Assembly: GCF_030272615.1 (NCBI RefSeq)
Contig: NC_081410.1
Coordinates: 288,981,957-289,045,956 of the forward strand
Length of the DNA stretch: 64,000 nucleotides
Reading direction: 5' to 3'
Source of the DNA: Cryptomeria japonica
Lineage: Eukaryota; Streptophyta; Pinopsida; Cupressales; Cupressaceae
A program made the position numbers and the translations under genes. Below are positions 12,013 to 24,800 of the stretch, in pieces. Numbering within the stretch: the stretch's first letter is position 1; every line of letters begins with the position of its first letter. The notes beneath the pieces are model-generated. The model made no database searches and was not told the origin of the DNA. It saw only the letters and a program-made list of their open reading frames with translations.

Positions 12013-12474
12013 TGTTAGGGTTTCAAGCAGATCCGAAGCAAATATGAACTAACAATTATATGCAGATTTAAATACAAAAGATAAAGAAATAAAACAGGAC
12101 ACAGATAACACAGAGATTTAACGTGGTTCACCTAGAATGGGTTACGTCCACCATACACAGCCGTCCAATCTTTCTTATTATCCAGCAAAAATAGTACATC
12201 AACCTTACAATGCCTTAAGCATCATAGCCGCTTATAACATGCGTTTTTAGGGCAACAAACAAAGTCGGCCTTTTTTAGGGTTTTATTACAATGTCGCTTT
12301 TCATCAACAAAAATGGCAAAAAAAAAATTTCTCGGGGGCTGCCGCCTCCGAACCCCCGCTTTTTCGGGGGCGCCGCCCGTGAACCCCTGCCCGGGGCCCG
12401 GCCCAGCCCCGGACCCCGACGAGGATACGTGCTGAGTGTACAGTACTTTGCTGATCAGTCGCCACATTTCAACA
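12013..12474 (-). repeat. 5' LTR of the copia element
   Basis: The 462-bp LTR has the same ends as 7459-7889. It is longer because of extra GC-rich sequence around 12340-12390, where a phrase resembling gccgcc..gaacccc appears twice. Confidence 0.95.
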
Positions 12475-12479
12475 ATTGA

Positions 12480-13390
12480 TTTAAAGGCTTTGTTGCAAAC
12501 CTCATCTTCTTGTTCTACTACTTCCAATTCTCCTACATCTTCAAGTATTCCTATTTCCTTGAAAACTCATGTTCCCTCTAGTGATTCCAAGACTCCTGAA
12601 AAGGATTATACTCAATCTGAATCCTCTCCCAAAGATATCTTTTCTCCCAAAGGGGTACTCTCAAATGATGATTAGGGATCTCTACACTTTAACCCTACTT
12701 TTGTGGGAGAATATAGGGTCTCTTTGAAAGGATCTAAGATTGAGAAGGAGGAAGATAAGGATGAACCTAAAATGCAACCCACTTTGTCTAAACAACTAAG
12801 TAACATTTGTTTGGATACTTTAATTCAAACAATTCTTCAGAATCTTCTTCTTATTCATCTAATTATAACATTGAGACCTATGAGACCCCACCATCCCTTT
12901 TCGATATGACATCCCTTTATGGTCCAGGTTTTCACATTTTATAAAAGAGTGGATAAAATAGCAATGGTTGTGGTGCAAATGAACAAGGGATTAAAGTTCC
13001 TTTAGAAAATAACATGTGTAAAGCTTCATTTGGACTTGGATATAATCCTTCAAAGCTCACCAAAGCATCTAAAAGGCCATCTCTCAATGTGAATTCTATA
13101 TTTGGTAGTGATGATGACTTCATCTCAATTGGATCATCCTCTACATCTCTCAACACATCCCACTCATAAGGAAATTATGGCGATTGACAAATCTCTTTAT
13201 GAATCTCCACAAGAAATCCCACATATGAGTCTTCATCTTCTATTCATTATAATATCCTTTCTTCTAGAAATAAGGCTCTAATGAGTTATACATGTCCCTT
13301 TCCTAAGGTTTCTTGTGTGCAAGATGAGCATGAATGAGTGGCCTATTATTCTCCTATAAACTACTTTCTTGATCAAGACATTTCAATGCT
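12480..13390 (+). pseudogene. TAT-like gypsy remnant, part 2 (post-protease linker)
   Basis: Continues the reading frame of 6306-7458 after the copia insertion. Residues are Ser/Thr/Pro-rich up to a TAG at 12673, then more acidic/lysine-rich sequence follows in the same and a shifted frame to about 12909. In the TAT element at 58.4-59.7 kb a similar linker separates protease from RT. No RT, RNase H or integrase motif follows here, so pol has been lost or decayed beyond recognition. Confidence 0.55.
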
Positions 13391-14547
13391 CATCATCTTA
13401 TACATGTTTTTTCTCTCATTTATTGTAAAAAATTTAACATGTCATGTTCAAATTTTTTATCCAGTTTGTCATCTATTCAAATAACATTAGCTATTATATT
13501 CTCATCATTATGTGACACTGGTAGCTCACTTATTGGGGGCTCATTGTTATTCATGATAGTACAATATCACATGCAATCATACTATGGAAGCAACATAATA
13601 GCCTATTTTTGTCCCATCTCTTGTCTCTATGTATGGGGAAAAGAGTGATTTCAAACATCTCTCCTTCTTAAGATTAAAACTTTCCCCTTTGTGAAGTAGT
13701 GTCTTCTATAAGGATTTTCTTATGGATTGTAGAGGTGTATATTCCTATTTGGAACTCCTTCTCCCATATTGGAAAAAAGTATCCTTGATGAGAATCTTAA
13801 GTACGTATCCTTAATTGGGACCTCTTCCTTGGTGTGGAAGTCTATAATCATTCATTAAATCATTGAGTGGTATCCTTTATAATGAACCTTTCTATGTTTT
13901 TGATGTGCTTATCCTTGATGAGGATCTCTTTCTTGTTTGATATCCTTGCCTATATGCTTGGGGGGAAAGGGTGATATTTCAATCCTCTATTATTTTCTCC
14001 AATGATTCACCTTTTCTTTGTGGAGTTACATTTTTCATTTGATGTCATTTTTTGCATATAATATGTGTCTTTCTTATCTAGGACCTATTCTTTGTTTGAA
14101 ATAATACATCTTTCATGAACACACTCTCCTTAGTGAAATTGTGCAATCCTTCGCTAAGAATCCTTTTTTCCTAAATATTGGAGAAGGTATGTATTCTTAT
14201 CTTCCTTCTCTTCCTTTTAAAGATGTTATCAATATAAAATATTCCCTCTATTACTGGAGGTGGATGTCTTTGGATAATGATCTCTTCCTCCTTATCAAGG
14301 TAATTCTTCTCCAAACCCTAATTTTGTATTTTTTTTCCATTCAATCTTTCATATTGTGTTAGAGAGATCAAATCCTCACACTCTTGGTTGTTTTGGAATG
14401 GTTATTTAGATCACTTTCCTACCAATTTATTCTCCATTTTTTGTGATCTTGTGTCAGATCTTGTTGTAAGCATTTGTCATCAATTTTTTATTCATAATTC
14501 AATGTGGTAAACATGATGCCATGTTTCACCTCACTAATTAGCAAGCT
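13391..14547. repeat. Non-coding 3' region with degenerate TATCCTT repeats
   Basis: No gene. From about 13660 to 13960 short phrases built on tatccttgatgaggatctct recur with spacings of 26-65 bp (starts near 13780, 13806, 13871, 13910 and 13941). Degenerate tandem repeats are known in the 3' untranslated region of TAT/Ogre elements, which fits the position just before a PPT-like tract at 14548. Confidence 0.5.
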
Positions 14548-16190
14548 GAAATAGGGGGCATATATCTACACACAAATTTTATTACTTCCTTAGAAAGCAT
14601 TTAGGTGATTTTGTGATTTTATCTAACAATGTGATTTTGTAGGATGCGGTTCTTAACAATGTATTGCAGATATCGTTGGGGATTCATTTGACTATTGATA
14701 GATATATCCCTTTTCATGAATGTTTACTTATCTACACTTTAGCTTTCATATGCACATAGTTTCATATGACCGCTAACATCGGGGCTAAATGTAGCATCAT
14801 AAATTGTACACCATTAATTGGGTGGTACAATTTAACGCTTAGGTTAGCACCCACCTTAGTGTGTTTGCATCTTGCATTTAAAATTCTCTTTAAGCATTTA
14901 ATTAATTAATTAAATTAAATCTAAAGTCTTCTTTCATCACTCTACACATCATTAAATTGGGCCCTTAACCCTAAGTGTGCCCCTTTTAATTTTATTCTTC
15001 TAATTAATTATTTCATTAAAAACCCTAATTATGTCCTATTTCAACCTTCAAGGCTTGATTTTGCATATCTAGACACCTTGAATCCCCACATAGTTTTGGA
15101 ATTCACTTTAGAATCACAATATCTTGCTTCCCCGAAAATTTGGCAAAAAGTTGGTCAGACGAAGAGGTAGCCTCTTGGTCCTAACATATTCTCCCTGAAT
15201 TTTGGGAGCATGATTTGGTGGTATATTAATGTTCAAATCTAGTAGATTGTAAAATTATTTTGATTCTAGGTCGGTCTATGACCCAAAACAATGTTATGGT
15301 TTCATACATACAACCTTCTCTTTCGTCATTTGAAGGATCTAATCTCTAGCAATTGAAGGAGCCTCTTATGAAGTGAAAGTGCAGGTTATGTGAAGTCTAC
15401 ATCAGCAAATCAAGAATCTATTAAGTCTTCATCAATCATCTTCAACATCAATTAGGACCTTTGAAGATAGTGAAGAATAAAAGTAGATCACCGAATGTTG
15501 ATTGGCTTGTACCTTTCCCTTAGTGTTTGCTATGGTTTCATGTTATTTTCATGTCTTGGTATGAGTTTCACAACAATCATTTCAGATTTACATTATTGCT
15601 TTAGATCCATTATTGTATTTGTGATTTGAAGCATTTACATTTACATTTACATTCATTTGGGGTTTACTCTCCAATTTGTAGGGTAGAACTATAGATCTAC
15701 TTTCTTGTTGATCTAGGATTTTACATACACACAAGATTCTTGCACACACATTTTCAATATATTATCTATTATTTGTGGAGGTGGAAATCACCAAAATAAG
15801 AGTTTTGACTAAGGCAAAGCCCTATATAGCCACCCACAACACAATTTCCCTTCTTTTGGTGTGTAGGTTGCATATTCAAGAGCCATATAGGGCTAGAAAG
15901 GGCAAAGGAGGCTGAGACAAATTGAATTGCCTTTTGTAGATCTTCTGAAGAACCCTCAAGATGAGGGCATTACAGAGTGACCACGACGCTGCCTCTTGGC
16001 CCCAACAATTTTTCCTAAGTTTTTCAGGTATGGACTCTGATCCTCTTCTATAGCTTAGATCCTATCTTGTGGCTCTATTTGATTTCTGCAACACTCTATT
16101 TTTACCATTTCATTCCAATAGATTTAGTGTTCGCAATTTCCAAACCTAATTCAAAATTACACAATTTCAACTCAAACAAAAGGGCAAATG
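14548..16190 (+). repeat. Probable gypsy PPT/LTR and leader region
   Basis: Two LTR-start candidates exist. A polypurine tract gaaatagggggca at 14548-14560 is followed by tatatctacacac. A second purine-rich run, cggggctaaa, is followed at 14790 by TGTAGCATCATAAATTG. The block is AT-rich, contains no ORF, and is followed at about 16190 by a coding remnant, as a 5' LTR and leader would be. The LTR end and a primer binding site could not be identified, so boundaries are approximate. Confidence 0.4.
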
Positions 16191-16193
16191 GGA

Positions 16194-16467
16194 CCTCAAT
16201 CAACATTAAACCCTCTTCCTAAAAGAATTGAGGTTGGATTTATTGAAGGTTCATCCTCCTTTTAATGTTTTGGTTAATCTGGCTAATTGGTGGTCTTAAC
16301 TTACTTGGTGTGACCCTAGTTCCAAATTATACCATCACAAAAAAGAAGCATTTTTAAGACATAAAGAATTTTTGACATGTGTGAGAGTGCCCAATGGATA
16401 GAGAATCATCACTGAAGCAATTTTGAGTCATGATGATGCATTTTTTAATGGTCATCATTGTTATTAT
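16194..16467 (+). pseudogene. Start of an element-borne ORF, cut by a Sirevirus-like insertion
   Basis: A frame with only two internal stops (near 16299 and 16398) runs up to the insertion point and includes HKKEAFLRHKEFLTCVRVPN. The same frame seems to continue at 29103-29240 beyond the nested elements (LSLNEADTIIIQE). No conserved domain was recognised; the position after an LTR-like block suggests the leader ORF or gag start of a gypsy element. Confidence 0.4.
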
Positions 16468-17674
16468 TGTTAGGATAATCGGTGGACAACTGAGAGGGGG
16501 GGAGGGGTGAATTAGTTGTCAACAGATTATAAAACTTTAAGAACACAAATTTTTTTACCAAAATACATAAACCAAATACTGGAATAACAGATATGGCAAT
16601 TAAGCACAAACATAAATCACAGAACAATTACCAACCATCCACAACATAGAACACTTGGATTTGTATGTGGAAAACCCGGTAAAGGGAAAAACCATGGTGG
16701 GAAGCCTACCCATAGTCAGATAATACTTCTACAATAAGTATGTGATTACAATAAGAGGGGCCTACACATGTAGTAAGGCCAACAACCTAGAGTGCACTGT
16801 TCACCACAAAAGGAGCCTCATTGACTACAAAATAAATACAGACTACAATCCAGAAAGATGAATGAACTGCAAGAATAACATCTCCTATTCCTGAGTATAA
16901 TTCTGATTAAGCTCAATACCAAAGGTCTTAAACCTCTTACATAAACCCAATTCAATCACCTATGATCAACCAAAACCTCTACATATGATTACAACCTTAT
17001 TCGCACACAGATAATCCCATAATATACAAAGAGATCATACATCATATTTATACCAACCTAGGACCTAAACAATTAGGTCAGCCACCTAAAGGATAATATG
17101 ATAAATTCATTACATAATCCTGCAAACCAATGATAAACCAAGTCAGCCTAAGAATGAAACAACATAATAACACAATAAATCCAACTGCTAATGCATTAGG
17201 AGAATCAACCAACACATTACATAAATTGGTTTATAACCTAGCAGAATAACATAGAATAGGATAGGTTTGGTTCTAAATGTAAACACCACCGATCAACTAG
17301 AACACAAACAAGATAACCATCAGCATCTTGATAACCTTCTAGAAGCTGCACCAATACCACTTATCGGATTCATCAAAAGATCTTCAACAAAGCTCTGTCG
17401 GTAAAACCCTTACCAATAACCAAAAGGCTTACTAAAACAAATGATAGCTTTCAGATCATCAAATACTGAACTAACTAAATGTGATACACATCAGGAACAC
17501 ATGAATAACCAATCCAAACTAGCTCCACAAGCCGGAACATACCAAAGAAGATCTCTAGATCAACATCATAATCCAACCACTCTACTGGAACCCAGTAGAT
17601 AGAAAAACAACTAGTATTGACATCAATGACAAACATCAATGCAACACATAATCAATTCCTCCAAATAGCCAACA
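16468..17674 (-). repeat. 3' LTR of the outer Sirevirus-like element
   Basis: The 1207-bp LTR reads TGTTAGGATAATCGG...AATAGCCAACA on +. It contains the shared tract tgagagggggggaggggtgaatta near its left end. It matches the interrupted 5' LTR (19893-20277 plus 28277-29097) along its whole length. Confidence 0.93.
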
Positions 17675-17698
17675 ATCTCCCCCTTTGGCATTGATGGC
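17675..17698 (-). other. Polypurine tract of the outer element
   Basis: The minus strand reads ccatcaatgccaaagggggagat, directly preceding the LTR start TGTTGGC. A second phrase, ctccccctttgacatcaatg, lies further inside near 17875, a PPT-like repeat of the kind seen in Sireviruses. Confidence 0.8.
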
Positions 17699-18149
17699 AA
17701 CACTAGATGTGAAAAACATCCAAGTGCCAAGAAATGCCAAACAAGTCTCCCCCAAAGGAAGACATCCAGTATTCTCCCAAAATGATATGATAATGAAGTA
17801 CTGAACCAACAAATCAAACCCCCCCATGAATGATACTCCTGTTAAGCTCCATTTTCTATTTTTCACATAAATATCTCTCCCCCTTTGACATCAATGCTGG
17901 AAAACTAACATAAACATCAAAGAAAAATCATAAATTCTCTGAACCACACAGCTGACTACTCCCCGTGAGTAGTAGCACCATCAATCATCAATCTAGAATG
18001 AATGATAGCTCTGATAAATGCATATTGGACTGATGCTAATCAAAATCACTCAAGTCTCTACCAGAGGGGCAGAGACCCCCAATATGTCTATGAAGTACTC
18101 AAAGGATTTCTTAGGCAAAGGTTTAGTGAGTATATCTGCAATCTACTCT

Positions 18150-19095
18150 TTAGTGTTCACATAAACCAGTCCGACTTCCTTTGCTTCCACCTTCTCCTTC
18201 TGGAAAATTACACTTGATAGAAATGTGCTTTGTCTTAGAATGAAATATTGAATTCTTTGATATGTCAATCGCAACAAAGTTATCACAGTGAATAACTACC
18301 GATTCATTACAATCTACCCTTATATCCTTCAACATTTTCTACATCCATAGAACTTGTGTATAGTTAGTAGCACCATCAACATACTCAACTTCAAAGTAGA
18401 TAAAGAAGTACATGATTGTTTCTTGTTGATCCATGAAACAAGTTTCATTCCAAGAAAGAAAGCTCCACCAGATGTTCTCTTTCGGTCATCAACATCTCCA
18501 GCCCAATCTGCATTTGTATATGCACATAGTGTAAAGTTATCATTTTTAGGATACCACAAACCATACACAGTTTTCCTTGTTAATACATAAAAATCCTTTT
18601 TACCACACTCTCATGATTCTCTCTAGGATCACTCTGATATCTTGATACAATACAAATTGCATTTTTTATACTTGCTCTAGTCCAAGTCAGATATAATGAA
18701 CCTCCAATCATAGATTTATACCGTGTAGGATTTACTGGAGCCGATGCATCTTTCTTTGTCAATTTCTCACTTGTAGCCATTAGAGTACCAACCAGTTTAG
18801 AATTTTCCATACCAAATTTCTTCAACAACTCTCTAGCATACTTAGTTTGATAGATGAAAATACCTTTATCAGTCTGAGTAATCTACAAACCTAATAAATT
18901 TTTTATCTCCCCAATCATAGACATCTCAAATTTGTTCTTTATATTATCAGAGAATTCCATACATAACTTATCCTCACCTCTAAAAATGATATCATAAATA
19001 AAGGCTTCAATAATCAATATGTCATCATCAATGATTAGTATGAACTTTAGGTACTCTTCTAGAAAATAGGGCTTCAAGTTGCTCAAACTCTTCAT
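18150..19095 (-). pseudogene. Copia RT C-terminus and RNase H remnant
   Basis: Frames at 19095-18883, 18828-18580, 18568-18329 and 18335-18150 give, in order, a decayed RT active-site region (YDIIFRGED where YVDDIIFGG is usual), the connection segment (KKFGMENSKLVGTLMATSEK) and RNase H motifs (YTNADWAGDVDDRKRTSGGA and IHCDNFVAIDISKNSIFHSK). Several stops and frameshifts separate them. The YVDD catalytic aspartates are partly lost, so the protein cannot have been active as it stands. Confidence 0.85.
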
Positions 19096-19117
19096 CTTAT
19101 TTCTTCATTTCCTTTAA

Positions 19118-19836
19118 TTACTTCACATATAAAGCTTTCCAATCACTCTTTCTGGTTGATGATGTAGATGTATGAAAAGCAAATCCAGTCTTTGCAACTC
19201 CTTGAGGACCAAATTCTTCAAGCTCAAAAGAAGATAACTTTTCAACCAAAGTATCCATGTTGAAAGAGGTGTTAGACATTGTTCTTAGCTCATTAATTGC
19301 AACAGCCTTCATCATCTAAGCCAGTGGAAAATATCTCAATACTTTAGAAACAATCTCATCTTCGCTCAAAGATCCAACACAACACTAAATTCCCATAACA
19401 ATTTCATTAACTCTTTCCATAAAAGAAGTAATCCTTTCATCATCTTCCATTTTTCAGGTTCTCATACCTCACCTGGCAACCATCAAGTTTAGAAATTTTA
19501 ACAGTAGGGTCACCTTCATTCAGAGTCTCCTACTTATCCCTTATAACCTTTGCAGATGATTGTTCAGTTAATCCCATTATTCTGATCAGAAAGTGCACTC
19601 AAGAGGGATTCTTTAGCTCTACATTCATTTTCAATGTTTTTATCCAAGTCTGCTGGAGGACGATTTCCAGATGCTAGATTATAAAAAGTATAGGCCTTCT
19701 CAGTGATCTCCCAAATCTCTTTCCCAATACATCTCAAATGAGTCTCCATCTGAATCTTCCATACTCTATAATTTTTTGAATCAAGCTTAGGGGTTTCTCT
19801 CAAGAAAATAGTTGTAGATGAACTATTAGATGTCAT
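19118..19836 (-). pseudogene. Copia gag remnant (N-terminal part)
   Basis: The ATG at 19836 opens a frame with ETPKLDSKNYRVWKIQMETH, a DUF4219-like gag start of plant copia elements. The frame stops near 19564, and gag-like sequence resumes at 19315-19118 (ending in STSSTRKSDWKALYVK). Directly after this the sequence jumps to RT, which marks the internal deletion between about 19118 and 19095. Confidence 0.8.
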
Positions 19837-19878
19837 AGGATCTTCCTCAAGCAGTTAAGCTTTTGCAGAGAGGACCAG

Positions 19879-19890
19879 GCTCTGATACCA
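19879..19890 (-). other. Primer binding site of the outer element
   Basis: The minus strand reads TGGTATCAGAGC, two bases inside the 5' LTR end at 19893. Confidence 0.9.
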
Positions 19891-19892
19891 AT

Positions 19893-20277
19893 TGTTAGGA
19901 TAACTGGTTGACAACTGAGAGGGGGGGTGAATTAGTTGTCAACAAATTATAAAAATTTAAGCACACAAAACCTTTTGCCAGAATGCATAAACCAAATACC
20001 AGAATAATAGATATGGCAATTAATCATAAACATAAATCACAGTTTAATTACCAACCATCCACAACACAAAACACTAGGATTTATATGTGGAAAACCCAGT
20101 AACGGGAAAAACCATGGTGGGAAGCCTACCCACTGTAAGATAATACTTCTATAGTAAGTATGTGATTATAATTAGAGGGGACTGTACATGTAGGAAGGCC
20201 AACAGCCTAGAGCACACTGCTCATCACAAAAGGAGCCTCAATGACTACAAAAGAAATCCAGACTATAATCCAGTAAG
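19893..20277 (-). repeat. 5' LTR of the outer element, segment next to the PBS
   Basis: Aligns with 16468-16870 of the 3' LTR and is then interrupted at 20278 by the inner element. The five bases before the break are gtaag (20273-20277); the other side has gaaag (28277-28281), and the uninterrupted LTR copy also has gaaag there. Confidence 0.92.
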
Positions 20278-21453
20278 TGTTAGGCCCAATATGGAAAGCT
20301 AAGGTACTCAGAGGGGAGGGGTGAATTAGTACTTCAAATCCTTTCTTTAATAATAACTTTACTGTTAAGCATAAACCAAAAACTGCTGTAACATAACATA
20401 AAGCTAAAACAAATAGATAACAATCATACACGATTCACTTCATAACACATATATTTTGGTTACGCAGAAACTCTTGGTTAGAGAGAAAAACTACAGTGGG
20501 GATGGCACCCACAACTTCACTACTGCAATAATAAAGGGTGCCTGGTTAGAGCTACATGCTTAGCTATTTTTGATAGCTTACCCTGTTAGGAGTATCAAGA
20601 TCTTTAGATCTACCTTGCTAAAGAAGTTTACAACACTTATTCTAAATGTTGCACCTGGTTAAAGGCCTTACAATTTATAGACTTTATTAGAGTCTTTTAC
20701 CCTATTAAAGGTTTCTCTTACAACTCAAAATATTACAATAAAATCTACAAATATCTGCAACTTTACATCTGAAACGTTATAGTAGATTCTATGTGCTCAA
20801 AATGAGATTACCTTGCTTATAGCATACCTCGGTAACCCATAGAGTAACTCGGTAAACCCTTTTGTTTACTCTGTTCCTTGACTGTTCTCTGAAATCCTTC
20901 TCGGTGACCTCTATGTGTCTGACAGTCACAATACTCAGTGCTTCCTTATCTATTACACATGTCTTGATTCATACACCTCTCTTCACTTTATCTGATCCCA
21001 ATCCATGCTCTATAAATAGATCTCTTATGTCAATGATCTGTTTCATTGCTTCAATCTTACAAACATGATTTATCGAATGAATAACCATACAAAATATTTC
21101 GTTGGATAGATGACCTCAAAATCACACAAAATCTTTAAGTGCAATTTCCAATGTGATAACGGTTCTTTGTTCCTCGACCTTGTAACATGTTTCCACACAT
21201 GTGTGTCTCGGTTCAATGAATCTGGTAACACGTTTCACTTGGTGTATATCAACTTGGTATATCTTTATTGCTGCTTGGTAGACATAGAGTGTTACTCGGT
21301 AGACAGCTCGGTGTATAATAGGCTCTGTGACTACTTTCTTCTATAACTGACTGCTTTGTGCTTACCGACTGAATATTTCGGTAGTAGTAACCAACTAGAG
21401 TATATAGAATAACTTTGGACATAAAACTAATGGCAACTTAGTAAGTAGTAACA
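20278..21453 (-). repeat. 3' LTR of the inner element
   Basis: Starts TGTTAGGCCCAATATGGAAAG and ends AGTAGTAACA on +. The same LTR family occurs as a solo copy at 31059-32207 in the opposite orientation. Many copies of the short words ctcggt and ctcggta occur in its right half. Confidence 0.93.
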
Positions 21454-21472
21454 ATCTCCCCTTTTGACATTA
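21454..21472 (-). other. Polypurine tract of the inner element
   Basis: The minus strand reads ctaatgtcaaaaggggagat directly before the LTR start TGTTACTAC. Further purine-rich runs on this strand (about 21730-21800, + strand tactccccc repeated) lie just inside. Confidence 0.8.
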
Positions 21473-21834
21473 GTTGAGATGTTTGACAAAACTTCTTTCA
21501 AAGTCATAACTCAAAAATCTATATACTTACAAAATTTGACTAAACTGATAGTATATACATTTGTCAATGGAATAGTATAATTAGATATACTCCCCTTATC
21601 AATATACTGTACATAATTCTGATTTTGCATGCTCGGTGATCAATATTTTGTATTAACTGCTCGGTTGTCACTGCTTGGTTCACTGCTCGCCCTGTCAAAA
21701 TAAACTATGCATTTGAATAATTTGTTTTGCTTGGTATACTCCCCCTGTATATTACACTCCCCCATTGATACTTTGATACTATACTCCCCCTTTTTGACAA
21801 ACATCAAAACTTAGTTGCCATTCGGTGGAGGCAA

Positions 21835-24800
21835 CTAGTCAAAAATGGATTTGTACTTTGTCCTTGCATCAGTGAGAGTGGCAAAGAGGGCATCCTTGAC
21901 ACTATCCATGAGTGAATTCTGAGCTATAATGTCAGCTAATAGTAAAATTAGTCCATCTAAAGTGCTTCCCTCTTGTTGAGTGGATAGGGAGGTAGCCTTG
22001 TTGATCTTCTCTTGGATGGAGGACAAGTGTAGAATGAATAAGGTTTGAAGAGTCATAATGTCCATCCTTATTTTGTGCTCTTCATTCCTAAGTTCCAATT
22101 ATTGAGCCATGAGCTTTTGTAGCTTGGTATAGAAATTTTGAATAGAGTTTGGCTCAGTGGTCAACTTATTTGAGAGATCGGTGATCTCTTTCTCATTCAC
22201 TTCTATTTTATTTTTGATATCTTTAATGAATAAAGAAAATGTATAGAGTTTCTGAAATAAATAAAGAATGTGCTTGAGTTGAGGGGACAACTTAGCAATA
22301 AAGTTGACAAGTTTTACTTTGCCAATAGCAATGTCTTTCTGTACCTCTTCAATCATTTTAGTAGTGAGCTCTTTGTCCTTTAACTTGCTCAAATATTTAG
22401 ATGCATCTACTCCAGATGTCTCTATTTTAGTTAGGAGTTCATCCAATTGAATATGGATGGCTGCATCTTTTGTCACTGTAGCTTCAGGTAGCATATCTGT
22501 TAATAGTGCTTTCACCTTTTGAAGTACTTTGTTTTTCTTTTGAAAAGCCATTTGTTTTTCCTGTTTTGCTTTGGCTTTGCATAGTTCACTGAATTCAATG
22601 AGTGTTTGCCCTTTTAATTTGGATATGTCTACATTTGGCAACACTATTGGTTTTGACAAATCTATCTTGGAACTATGCCTTTTCATTTTCTTTTCTTTAG
22701 AGGTGGAGGCTTTCACTGGTTGAACTGATACAATGGCTTGGGAGGCTTGCTGACCCTTGGTAGGTTGCTCGGTAGAGGCAACACTTTTGTTAATTTCTTT
22801 AACCTCTGATGTAGCCTTTGGTGAATCCTTGCTCAGGGTCTCAGTTGTAACATTTTCAGTGCTAGAAGGAGCTTGAGAGGTCTGTTCCCCGATGGCATGA
22901 GAAGTAGCTTCTCCTTCTGTAGACTTGTGACCCTCTATTCCTTGTTCAGTATCTTGAGGGGCATCGGTTGAAATAGGCTGAGTGACAGGAGGATAGGGCT
23001 AAACTTGTTCCAAAATTGACTCACTGGATACCAGTTTGGCATATGCATTCCCTTCTATCATTTCATGTTCTTGTGTCTCGGTGTCCATGATATCCTCATC
23101 AATTTGTATAGTGTCAGCAGAGTCTTGCTTGGTGATATCAAGATCTTGCTCGGTGACATCAACTATTTCAACTTCAACTTGCTCACCATCATTCTTGATT
23201 TGAAAGATTTCCTGCCATTTTTCCTTGGTCTCATTCTCTACATCCAAATAAAAGCCATTCATCAATTTCAAGGCTCTTTGCTTGACTAGAAAGTTTGAGT
23301 GCTAGTTTTTCATATTTTTCACTTATTTCATCTACCGACATGTCTGGAAAGAGATGTACCAGACTTCTTTCTCTCATCTTATTTTTTGAGTCCATGGCAT
23401 ATTTCCACCTATTATCAATATGCAAATACAATTCTTTTGGAAGAGAATTAGTTACTTCCAATGGGACCAATCGAAATTTCAGAAGTGTACAGATTATAGC
23501 TTCTTCCATTTGTCTCTTTTCTGCATCAGATCTGGAGTCATATTTTACATATCTAAATGCTCCAAATCCACCATATTGCTTCAGATTAGCACAAAAGTAA
23601 TCAACACTATGTACTTCTTCCTTTTTACTCTTAACAATTTGAAATTTGCTTGCATCGTCAGATTCAGTGTCACTGGACTCTTTAGTCAAAATGAGTCTCC
23701 GAGTAGATTTCTTATAAGTTTTTGTTACCTTTGGTGTGGCAACATTCTTTGGTTTCTTACTCAGTGATGTTGCAGATGATCTTGTCTTTGGACGCTTTAC
23801 TAAAGGAGTCAGTGATACCTTTGATGTATCCTGTTTCTTCCTTTTCAAAACTTTCCCTTTAGGAAACTCGGTGCTCAATGTAATAGCTACCTCTTGGGCT
23901 TCAGATTCCTCCTCGGTGATGACTAGAGTGCCCTTGATAGGTATGGAGGAAGAACCTTCTCCAAATTTCTCTGTTAATGCCTTGATCATTTTTGTTGCTT
24001 TCGTTGTAGCCTTTGGTACTACAATACTCATCTTAACTTTCTCTTTAACTTCTTCATATGTATTGTATCTCATCTTGGTAGCATGCCTTGGTAATGTAAG
24101 AAAAGTATCTATTTGTTGTTGTGTGATGTCAAAATCAATCTCATAACCCATAGGTGGCAAAGATTGAGTTCTCGGTTCCACAACATTAACATAGCAGTAG
24201 TCGGTGTCTACTTCAAAGCATATATCATCCTTGTATTTCTCTACTAACTGGGGTGGAATTCTATACCTGTTATGTATCTTTTCTTGAAACTTGCTAAAGT
24301 AATCATCCATAATATCATTAAAGTTATCACCTAGCCATTTGATGAAGTCATTGATTTGATGGGTGATTGGTTGGTGTAGCTCCCAAACTACATTACCAAC
24401 TGATGGAAAGAATTTCTCAAAATAGAAAAACATGCATACTAAAAGTGATCCAAACTTCAGTGTGTTTGCCGAGTTGTTCTTCTTCGACTTTCTTATGGTG
24501 TTTAGATTCTCAAATAGTTTTTTCAATAATACTTCACAAAGATCAATTTTCATTCCTTTCTTCACAATTTTATATGCTAAATCGACTGCTACACAGGGTA
24601 CACTATTTTCCCTTGCCGATTGAAAGAAACAATAACCTATGACTCTAATGGCAAACTTTAGCTCTGCATCTGTGACATTGTTCAGTTTCAGTCCTCTGTA
24701 ATCAGATTCAACTCTGGTCAAAGTGATCAATTCCTTTTGTGATATCATTTTCTAAGCTTGGGCATGATCAAAAATAGGGTAACCGGTGATCAAATGAATG

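Larger units (their letters stand above)
7459..12474 (-). mobile_element. Nearly complete Ty1/copia (Tork-like) element, 5.0 kb
   Basis: Both LTRs, PBS, PPT and a gag-pol frame are present. The five bases ATTGA flank both ends (7454-7458 and 12475-12479), a perfect target-site duplication. Removing the element and one duplication restores an open frame in the host element (D-I-D-L-K-A), so it landed in a gag-protease gene. The LTRs differ by roughly 15-20 substitutions plus an extra GC-rich segment in the right LTR, so insertion was not very recent. The lineage call (Tork/Tnt1-like) rests on size, LTR length and the style of the RT motifs; no phylogeny was possible. Confidence 0.95.
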
